Source of the DNA: Lentisphaerota bacterium
GTDB taxonomy: Bacteria > Verrucomicrobiota > Lentisphaeria > Victivallales > Victivallaceae
Length of the DNA: 46,788 nucleotides
Direction of reading: 5' to 3'
Assembly (NCBI GenBank): GCA_015061525.1
Contig: SUWK01000015.1
Span: 1-46,788 of the forward strand
In this document: in pieces, positions 40,694 to 46,788 of the stretch
Layout: the number at the start of each line of letters is the position of its first letter
How positions within the stretch are numbered: position 1 is the first letter of the stretch
Made by a program: the position numbers and the translations under genes
Notes under the pieces: generated by a model
Database searches by the model: none
Told to the model about the DNA's origin: nothing
What the model saw: the letters and a program-made list of their open reading frames with translations, nothing else

Positions 40694-42931
40694 TCAGAGC
40701 CACTCTGAGTTGAAGTTGAACGTTTCGGAGTCAACGTTTTTCCAGTTCGCGTTGCGCAGATCGTAGAAGTCGTAGACTCCGGGAATACGGGGAATGGAAA
40801 CGACTTTGACCGGGAATATCCGGGATAATCCGGTAGTTTTTTCAAAGCGCAATTCAAAGCGGTTGTTCCGGGCATCGGAAAATTCCCCGGCGAAGGGGAT
40901 TTTCGCTCTGGTGGTGAGTAAAGACGGTCTGCCCAGACGGAAACACTCCACTTCCAGAATTGATTTTTCCCGCAGCGCAGTGATGTCATTCAAACTCATT
41001 TCAATATGTGCCATTACCCGTTGGCAGCCGAGTCGCGCCAGCTCCTGAACCGCCGCACTGTTGCACACCGGCAGCGGGGCGGAGGCAATCAGGAAAACTT
41101 CCGGATTGTTTTTGATATCGTTGCATAACTCAAGTCCGTACAGCGCGGTTATCCGGAATCGGCGGATACCGGAATCGTAAGCGGAACGGATGGCTTTTTT
41201 CAGCGCGGGCAGTTTGGCTTCCGGGCAGAACTCCGGGAGGATCGCCTCCTGTGAAAGTTTGTTCAGATCAAAGATATTGTCTGCCCGTATGGCTCTGCGG
41301 TCAGCAGGTTCCGCGCCGTTGGGTTTCATTGCCACAGTTTCCCGCAGATAGTCCCCGGATTGGGGCAGGGGAGTAATGGCAAGATAATCGGTACGGAATT
41401 TATCCAAAGCACAAACGCGATTGTCAAAGACCTGTTCCGGTTTGATCGTTTCGTGGAATTTTTTCCAGAACTCCCGGCGCAGTTGTTTCAGCTCAGCGGC
41501 GGGCAGGAACCAGCTTCCGGAAATTTCAGCATGGCTGCTGCGGGCAAGAGCAAAAATTTTGGAATCAGATTCGGCAAATGCCGCAAGCAGTTTTGCTTCG
41601 TCGACCGGATGTTTTTCTGCTGTTTTCAAAGATAACGGCACCGTAAATACCGGGAATGGGGCGTTTGCGGCAGTGACTTCAAGTTCAGAAGCGTTCAATT
41701 TTATCTGCAGTTCCACCTGAGTTTTGCGCGCAGGGAGATTTTCCAGACGCCGGGTGTAGTCGGGAAAACTTTCGCCGATTTTGAATATCCCGCCATTGAA
41801 AGGAACATCCTTGTCACAGCAGATGAAAACTTTCTGTCCGGGGCGGACGTATTTTACAGAAGTATTGTCGGCAAACATTTTTGTAACTGTCAGCGCGACA
41901 CCGTCATCCCCCGTTGCAGGCTGGATACGCAGACGGTCTCCGATGTGGACTCGTTTTTTTGCAGTGAAACCGAAACCGTTGTCAGCCAGTCCTTCAACAG
42001 TACCGACCCGCAAACCGGCGGCACCGATGGCATCGGCCTGGATAAGCTCTTTGGCAGACTGCATAGTGTAGAACCCGTGTGACCAGCGGCGGCCGCATCC
42101 TTTGGAAAGGAGGTTTCTGGCTTCGGGGAGCAATTCATCAAATTTATCTTCCGGGCAATCGAGCATCATCCGGTAGGCTGAGACTGTATTGGTCACGTAA
42201 TCCGGCTGACGCAAACGTCCTTCGATTTTCAGCGACTGCACCCCGATTTTACGCAGTTGGGGCAGCAGATCCAGAGCCGAGAGGTCTTGCGGGGAAAAGA
42301 AGAAGCCGTTGCCCTGTTTGGAAAAGTACCGGCGGCGGCATGGTTGTTTGCACTTGCCGCGGTTGCCGCTCCAGCCGCCGAGCCATGAAGAAAAGAGGCA
42401 GACTCCGGAAAGCGAACAGCAAAGCGAACCGTGAACGAAAACTTCCAGTTCCAGATCGGTTTGTTTGCGGATGGCGGCAAGCTCCTCCATCGTGATTTGC
42501 CGTTCCAGCACGACACGGGACAAGCCGAGTTCTTTGGCAAGAGCCAGTCCGGCGGAGTTATGGAACCCCATCTGGGTGGAACCGTGGAGAATCAGATCCG
42601 GGTAATATGTGCGTGCCAGACGCAGAACGCCGAGATCCTGAACCAGAACCCCATCCGGAGCGATCTCGTCGATTGTATCGAGTGTTTCCAGAAGTTCCGG
42701 CAATTCGGTTTCCCGCAGAAGAGTATTCAATGTGAGGTAGACTTTTTTTCCGGAAGCGTGGGCATAATCGACCACTTTTTTCATCATATCCGGGGTGAAG
42801 TTTTCCCCGCGTTCCCGGGCGTTGAATTTACTTAAACCGGCATAAACGGCATCGGCACCGGCATCGAAAGCCGCCAGTGCGCAAGCCGGACTGCCTGCGG
42901 GGGAAAGTAATTCCATAAAATTTTTGTTCAT
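40694..42931 (-). CDS. Peptidase U32 family protein (RlhA-like 23S rRNA hydroxylation factor)
   Basis: A 745-residue member of the U32 family. It starts with the standard ELLSPAGSPACALAAFDAGADAVYAG and shows the signature ELEVFVHGSLCCSLSGVCLFSSWLGGWSGNRGKCKQPCR (around residues 162-200), whose cysteines are typical cluster or metal ligands. A DUF3656-like region occupies the middle. U32 proteins with this domain include RlhA, which hydroxylates C2501 of 23S rRNA; others act in ubiquinone or tRNA modification. The last ~180 residues form a further domain absent from the 650-residue RlhA. The gene is nine bases before the start of the upstream OppB-type permease's stop, so they share a transcript. 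Confidence 0.85.
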   Translation of the reverse strand: MNKNFMELLSPAGSPACALAAFDAGADAVYAGLSKFNARERGENFTPDMMKKVVDYAHASGKKVYLTLNTLLRETELPELLETLDTIDEIAPDGVLVQDLGVLRLARTYYPDLILHGSTQMGFHNSAGLALAKELGLSRVVLERQITMEELAAIRKQTDLELEVFVHGSLCCSLSGVCLFSSWLGGWSGNRGKCKQPCRRRYFSKQGNGFFFSPQDLSALDLLPQLRKIGVQSLKIEGRLRQPDYVTNTVSAYRMMLDCPEDKFDELLPEARNLLSKGCGRRWSHGFYTMQSAKELIQADAIGAAGLRVGTVEGLADNGFGFTAKKRVHIGDRLRIQPATGDDGVALTVTKMFADNTSVKYVRPGQKVFICCDKDVPFNGGIFKIGESFPDYTRRLENLPARKTQVELQIKLNASELEVTAANAPFPVFTVPLSLKTAEKHPVDEAKLLAAFAESDSKIFALARSSHAEISGSWFLPAAELKQLRREFWKKFHETIKPEQVFDNRVCALDKFRTDYLAITPLPQSGDYLRETVAMKPNGAEPADRRAIRADNIFDLNKLSQEAILPEFCPEAKLPALKKAIRSAYDSGIRRFRITALYGLELCNDIKNNPEVFLIASAPLPVCNSAAVQELARLGCQRVMAHIEMSLNDITALREKSILEVECFRLGRPSLLTTRAKIPFAGEFSDARNNRFELRFEKTTGLSRIFPVKVVSIPRIPGVYDFYDLRNANWKNVDSETFNFNSEWL

Positions 42932-42940
42932 GAGTTATCC

Positions 42941-44128
42941 CTATTCAAGTTTGATCCGCGGATCAGCCCATGCGTAGGCGATGTCCGTCAGCAGATTCAT
43001 TATTACAAAGAGCAGTGCGCTCATCATTACCAGAGCTTTGAGCAGTTGTATATCGGAATCATAAAGAGCCTGCATTCCGGCGAAACCCAGACCGGGGATG
43101 CCGAAAAATGATTCAAGCAGCAAACTGCCGGTAAAAAGAAACGGCAGCCCCGAACCGACTTTGGTGATGATTTGAACCAGAGAGTTGCGCAGCAGATGTT
43201 TGCAGTATACGGCAACCGGGCCGGCTCCTTTGGCGCGAATGGTGCGCAGATATTCTTTTCGCAGTTCATCGATGAAAACCGTACGGAAAAAACGCAGATT
43301 GCTGCCGATCCCGCAGAGGATACCGATCAAAACCGGCAGCGCGAAGTGTGACACATCGCCGAAGCCCCAGACCGGAAAAAGATTGAGATAATAGCCGAAT
43401 ATCCATTGCCCGAAAATGATTGCCACCAGATAACTTATGCTCATGGTGACGACGGCGGCGATCATGAGCAGCCGATCGACCGCACTTCCGGCGAAAGCGA
43501 CAGCCAGCAGAGCCAGAATTATGCCGAAAATTATTTCACCGGCGAATATCGGAAGCATGAGAGATAGAGATGGCAGGAGGCCGCGTTTGAGGACATCGGA
43601 AACTTTTTCCCGACTGACCAGAGTATTGCCGAAATTGAAGAAAGAGACCCATGGGAAAGTTTTTTCAAATGAGACCAGTTCCTTGAGAGAGCGGGCGAAC
43701 TGGGAGTTCCACGGATTGGGTTGTTCCCGGTAGAAGCGGCAGGAAACGACCGGATCGTGCGGAGTTCCGGGCAGGGAGAATAGCTGTGCATCATCTGCGA
43801 CCGGGATGTACTTTTTTTTGCCGTCGGCAAAGGTGACAAGAGCGGTGACTTTCGTCACCGGCAGCTGGCGTGACAGAGTGACCGTTCCGGTTGCGGAACC
43901 GGAAAACTCCTGAAACGCCTCGGTGCGGCAGAGTTTGCCGTAAAAGAGCGGCAGGTCGCTGCCGAGTTCCCGGCGCAGAGCTTCGATTTCGGCGGTTTTT
44001 GCATTCTTGCCCAGCACGGCACCGGCCGGGTCACCGGCGGCAATATTGAAGAGGGCAAACGTGAGGAGCAGAACTCCCAGAATCACCCAGATGGAAAAAA
44101 ATGTACGGCGTAGAATATACTTTATCAT
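42941..44128 (-). CDS. OppB/YejB-type ABC transporter permease
   Basis: A 395-residue permease of the peptide/nickel (DppB/OppB) family. The N-terminal MIKYILRRTFFSIWVILGVLLLTFALFNIAAGDPA helix is typical, and the EAA loop reads FIDELRKEYLRTIRAKGAGPVAVYCKHLLRNS. The final helices (LLLESFFGIPGLGFAGMQALYDSDI) also match. An inserted periplasmic region of about 80 residues lies between helices 1 and 2, making it longer than most OppB proteins and closer to YejB. The partner permease, ATPases and binding protein are not seen in this window. ATG 44128 lacks a ribosome site and lies just after a strong-looking promoter, so the mRNA is nearly leaderless. Confidence 0.85.
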   Translation of the reverse strand: MIKYILRRTFFSIWVILGVLLLTFALFNIAAGDPAGAVLGKNAKTAEIEALRRELGSDLPLFYGKLCRTEAFQEFSGSATGTVTLSRQLPVTKVTALVTFADGKKKYIPVADDAQLFSLPGTPHDPVVSCRFYREQPNPWNSQFARSLKELVSFEKTFPWVSFFNFGNTLVSREKVSDVLKRGLLPSLSLMLPIFAGEIIFGIILALLAVAFAGSAVDRLLMIAAVVTMSISYLVAIIFGQWIFGYYLNLFPVWGFGDVSHFALPVLIGILCGIGSNLRFFRTVFIDELRKEYLRTIRAKGAGPVAVYCKHLLRNSLVQIITKVGSGLPFLFTGSLLLESFFGIPGLGFAGMQALYDSDIQLLKALVMMSALLFVIMNLLTDIAYAWADPRIKLE

Positions 44129-44138
44129 AATAAAAGAT

Positions 44139-44167
44139 AAGATACCATGCAAAGAGCTTTTTTTCAA
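44139..44167 (-). promoter_or_regulatory. Promoter of the OppB-type permease and U32 genes (near-leaderless)
   Basis: On the minus strand TTGAAA (44162-44167) and TATCTT (44139-44144) are exactly 17 bases apart. Only ten bases separate the -10 from the ATG at 44128, leaving a leader of three to five bases and no ribosome site. A second TATCTT overlaps at 44134-44139. Confidence 0.5.
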
Positions 44168-44272
44168 GCCGGATGAGCAAATTTTCAAGCGATAAATCAG
44201 GGGAAGAAAATCACCGGTCGTTTCGCGTTGAACCGTAGAATGTGAAATTACGAAAAATCTTTGTTTGTTCAA

Positions 44273-44301
44273 TTGCAAAATCTCAATGGATATGCTATAT
44301 T
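44273..44301 (+). promoter_or_regulatory. Promoter of the large surface protein gene
   Basis: TTGCAA (44273-44278) and TATATT (44296-44301) are 17 bases apart, giving a leader of about 38 bases before the ATG at 44346. The ribosome site is weak (AGGT). Confidence 0.55.
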
Positions 44302-44345
44302 TATAATATGTTTATGGCGTAAGTATTATAAATAGCAGGTTGATC

Positions 44346-46788
44346 ATGACGAGTAACGGTGGAGTGCAGTATGTGCCGCAGATAGCGGTGCAGTATGTGT
44401 ATTTGGATTTTGACGGGGAATTGACCGATTATAATGGTGAAATATTGACCATTGAGGGCGTGGAGGTGCGCGATCCCCAGTTGACTCAAGCGCGTATTGC
44501 CGATATCCTTGCCGAACTCAATAAAAAATACGCCTCGCAAAATGTGATTTTCGTCACTGAACGCCCAGCAAATGCCGAATATTCCACCATTTTCATCGGC
44601 AAAACTAAAGCCTTTGACCAATACGGAAGCTTTGCCGGATTAGCTGAAACAGTTGATTTCAACAATCAGAACCATTCCGACAACGCCTTTGTCAACCTTG
44701 ACTCCACCGCCACAAATGAGCAGATAATTTCCACCATCAGCCATGAAACCGACCACTTGTTAGGCACATTAGACCACGGTGGCGAGGGACTGCAGCGGTA
44801 TGGTTATTATTATGTATACAACGGACAAACATTATCCGGCATTACGTTGGAAAATGGTGACTCAATGTACATCTACTCCGGCGGTACTGCAACTGCAATC
44901 CGTGAAAATGGCGGATATGTTTATGTCGAGGATGGAGCAAATGTCACATTTGTCTCCAATACAATTTCCGGATTGACATTAGGCGATCGTATGACGGTAC
45001 ATCAGAATACTGTGGCGAACGATACAACGTTGAACTATGGCTCCATGTACATCTCCTCCGGCGGTGTGGCGAACAGCACAACCGTTAATTTCGGTGGCGG
45101 TATGTACATCTCCTCCGGCGGTGTAGCGAACAGCACGACTGTTAATTCCGGCGGCGATATGTACATCTCCTCCGGCGGTGTAGCGAACAGCACGACTGTT
45201 ACCTACGGCTGGATGTACATCTCCTCCGGCGGTGTAGCGAACAGCACGACAGTTAATACCTACAGCGTTATGTACATCGAATCCGGCGGTGTGGCGAACA
45301 GCACCACTGTTAACTTCAGGGGCTCCATGTACATCTCCTCCGGCGGTGTAGCGAACAGCATGACCGTTAATTCCGGCGGCGAAATGTACATCTCCTCCGG
45401 CGTTGTGGTGAACAGCACCACTGTTAACTTCAGGGGCTCCATGTACATCTCCTCCGGCGGTACTGCAACTGCAATCCGTGAAAATGGCGGATATGTTTAT
45501 GTCGAGGATGGAGCAAATGTCACGTTTGTCTCCAATACAATTTCCGGATTGACATTATCATTCACTTCTATGACGGTACACGAGAATACTGTTGCAAACA
45601 GCACGACCGTTAATTCCGGCGGCAGAATGTACATCGAATCCGGCGGGATACATCGCGGCACTCTGCAAATCAACAGCGGAGCATGGATATATGCATATAG
45701 TGGTTCTACCATTGACTTTTCTCTTACCGGCAGAAGTGCGTCAAGCGGATATCTGATCAATGATCTTTCCCGCATTTTCTATTCGCCAACGTTTACCATA
45801 ACTGTGTCAGACAGTCAGGAAAGCGGTACTTACAAACTGGCGCAGGGTGCAAGCAGCTTCACCGGTTCAATAACCATTGGAACAGATACTCTTGATTATG
45901 GTACTCTTGCAGTCAATGGTTCTGCGGTCGAAAATGATACTCTGAGTTACCGGTTGGTAAAAACAGATGGCAACTTGAATTTGGTCGTGGAAGACAAACC
46001 CGCTGCCTTGCCGGATCTGCGCATGGCGGAGTACGATGTTTCAAGCAACAGCATCACCACGCAGGAATCGGTCAAATTGACATTCAAGGTCTACAACGAC
46101 GGCAATGCCGATGCCCCGGCTTCAACCATCAAGGTTTATGACGGCGACAAACTTTTGCGTGAAGTTGCCCTCGGTGAGATCGCCGCCGGGAGCTATCGCA
46201 ACTGTTACATCACCCTCACTGCCGGAAAACTTTCTGTCGGTACGCATAAAGTCAACGTGGTATTGGATTCCGGGAATATCATTGCGGAATCAAGAGAGGA
46301 CAACAACAACTCCTACCGCACCATCTTCGTGAAAGCTCCCTCCGCCCAAGCGGACTTGCGTATGGCGGAATACGCTGTTTCCAGTAACAGCATCACCACG
46401 CAGGAATCGGTCAGGTTGACGTTCACCGTCTATAATGACGGTAATGCTTATGCTCCGGCAAGCATGATAAAGGTTTACGATGGTGATACGCTTTTGCGTG
46501 AAGTTGCCCTCGGTGAGATCGCGGCAGGAGCTTACCGCAACTGTTACATCACCCTCACCGCCGGAAAACTTTCTGTCGGAACTCACAAAGTCAACGTGGT
46601 GCTTGATGCCGGGAATGGTATTGCTGAATCCAATGAGAACAATAACAACTCCTACCGCACCATCTTTGTGAAAGCCGCCACTGCCCAACCTGACTTGCGT
46701 ATGGCGGAATACGATGTTTCCAGTAACAATATAACCACGCAGGAATCGGTCAAACTGACATTCAAAGTCTACAACGACGGCAATGCCG
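44346..46788 (+). CDS. Large AIDA-repeat surface protein with zincin-like N-terminus and CARDB-like domains (partial, runs off window)
   Basis: An open frame of 814 codons with no stop before the window edge. Residues 1-150 form a compact domain (VQYVYLDFDGELTDYNGEILTI, then NVIFVTERP and STIFIGKT) with HETDHLLGTLDH at 133-144. This fits the metzincin pattern HExxHxxGxxD of snapalysin-type proteases: H133, E134, H137 and D143, with H144 adjacent. Residues from about 165 to 440 are strand-loop-strand repeats of the AIDA autotransporter type (MYISSGGVANSTTVNSGG). From about residue 555 come CARDB-like beta-sandwich repeats of 113 residues beginning DLRMAEYDVSSN. No N-terminal signal peptide is visible, so export must use another signal or an unrecognised start. 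Likely a cell-surface or secreted adhesin, possibly proteolytic. Confidence 0.75.
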   Translation, partial: MTSNGGVQYVPQIAVQYVYLDFDGELTDYNGEILTIEGVEVRDPQLTQARIADILAELNKKYASQNVIFVTERPANAEYSTIFIGKTKAFDQYGSFAGLAETVDFNNQNHSDNAFVNLDSTATNEQIISTISHETDHLLGTLDHGGEGLQRYGYYYVYNGQTLSGITLENGDSMYIYSGGTATAIRENGGYVYVEDGANVTFVSNTISGLTLGDRMTVHQNTVANDTTLNYGSMYISSGGVANSTTVNFGGGMYISSGGVANSTTVNSGGDMYISSGGVANSTTVTYGWMYISSGGVANSTTVNTYSVMYIESGGVANSTTVNFRGSMYISSGGVANSMTVNSGGEMYISSGVVVNSTTVNFRGSMYISSGGTATAIRENGGYVYVEDGANVTFVSNTISGLTLSFTSMTVHENTVANSTTVNSGGRMYIESGGIHRGTLQINSGAWIYAYSGSTIDFSLTGRSASSGYLINDLSRIFYSPTFTITVSDSQESGTYKLAQGASSFTGSITIGTDTLDYGTLAVNGSAVENDTLSYRLVKTDGNLNLVVEDKPAALPDLRMAEYDVSSNSITTQESVKLTFKVYNDGNADAPASTIKVYDGDKLLREVALGEIAAGSYRNCYITLTAGKLSVGTHKVNVVLDSGNIIAESREDNNNSYRTIFVKAPSAQADLRMAEYAVSSNSITTQESVRLTFTVYNDGNAYAPASMIKVYDGDTLLREVALGEIAAGAYRNCYITLTAGKLSVGTHKVNVVLDAGNGIAESNENNNNSYRTIFVKAATAQPDLRMAEYDVSSNNITTQESVKLTFKVYNDGNA
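44865..45557 (+). repeat. 117-bp near-identical direct repeat pair within the surface protein gene
   Basis: The 117-base segment 44865-44981 recurs at 45441-45557 with only two differing bases that I can see (ATCTACTCC versus ATCTCCTCC, and CACATTT versus CACGTTT). It encodes the block GGTATAIRENGGYVYVEDGA. The two copies bracket the run of 57-bp repeats, so recombination between them would delete the whole block in frame. Confidence 0.88.
45045..45497 (+). repeat. 57-bp tandem repeats encoding strand-loop-strand units
   Basis: Units beginning ATGTACATC start at 45045, 45102, 45159, 45213, 45270, 45327, 45384 and 45441: seven intervals, six of 57 bases and one of 54. Each encodes MYISSGGVANSTTVN plus four variable residues. 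All steps are multiples of three, so unit gain or loss keeps the frame. Confidence 0.92.
46014..46788 (+). repeat. 339-bp tandem repeats encoding CARDB-like domains
   Basis: The boundary GAC/GAT-CTGCGCATGGCGGA recurs at 46014, 46353 and 46692, a constant period of 339 bases (113 residues). The third copy is cut by the window edge. Each unit holds NSITTQESVKLTF, VYNDGNA, IKVYDGD and the end NNNSYRTIFVKA, the layout of CARDB cell-adhesion-type modules. Confidence 0.9.

Noticed and set aside
45045-45497. Regular repeats considered as a CRISPR array
   Set aside because: The units are 57 bp, coding and in frame, without unique spacers of constant length between identical repeats, and they continue an open reading frame.

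Overview
The window looks like a chromosomal segment of a Gram-negative anaerobe, most likely in the Planctomycetes-Verrucomicrobia-Chlamydiae group and probably Lentisphaerota (Victivallis-like). That placement is inference. It rests on a three-subunit sodium-pumping oxaloacetate decarboxylase with its biotin ligase, a HydG maturase (implying an [FeFe] hydrogenase elsewhere), a TolC-type outer-membrane lipoprotein, a phosphoethanolamine-transferase-like envelope enzyme, and a giant AIDA-repeat surface protein of a kind common in that group. Coding density is high, genes are often joined by overlaps of a few bases, and GTG or TTG starts recur.

Layout. Bases 1-900 are accessory: the end of an IS3-family insertion sequence at the left edge, a short repeat and G/C-run tract, and a phage-type DUF6291-like gene with an 18-bp tandem repeat. 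Bases 984-8596 (+) hold hydG, uvrB, a creatininase-family amidohydrolase, and an overlapping pair of envelope-modification genes (EptA/CptA-like transferase and acyltransferase 3). Bases 8777-12711 (-) form one operon, etfB-etfA-acyl-CoA dehydrogenase-rpoZ, closed by a hairpin terminator. Bases 12960-16633 (+) hold two PilT-type ATPases, a signal peptidase I and a small membrane-anchored protein. Bases 16711-21566 (+) carry two successive polar amino-acid ABC uptake cassettes, each a fused binding protein-permease followed by its ATPase, then a small lipoprotein. Bases 21652-25537 (+) carry a TolC-type lipoprotein, peptide deformylase, a DUF1189-like membrane protein and a bacterial homologue of the eukaryotic D123/CDC123 ATP-grasp family.

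Bases 25483-27109 (-) encode a YgjP-type metallopeptidase and thioredoxin reductase. Bases 27262-29815 (+) encode a ROK/NagC-type regulator, glucosamine-6-phosphate deaminase and a histidine phosphatase, followed by a secreted Sel1-repeat protein. Bases 31034-33647 (-) encode RluD, Lgt and a DUF368 membrane protein, with a tRNA-Gln(UUG) just upstream. Bases 34048-36469 (+) encode a secreted protein behind a promoter with paired direct repeats, an ABC-2-type permease and BirA. Bases 36509-40591 (+) are the decarboxylase operon (gamma, alpha, beta) ending in a strong terminator. Bases 40694-44128 (-) encode a U32-family protein and a lone OppB-type permease. The window ends inside a large repeat-rich surface protein (44346 onward, +).

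The points most worth following are: an oxaloacetate decarboxylase alpha chain with two nearly identical biotinyl domains, beside a beta chain carrying an unusual secreted N-terminal domain; the deformylase-membrane protein-D123 cluster, whose D123 gene overlaps a convergent metallopeptidase gene by 55 bp; and the terminal surface protein, which joins a snapalysin-like zinc motif to strand-loop-strand repeats and CARDB-like domains without an obvious signal peptide.
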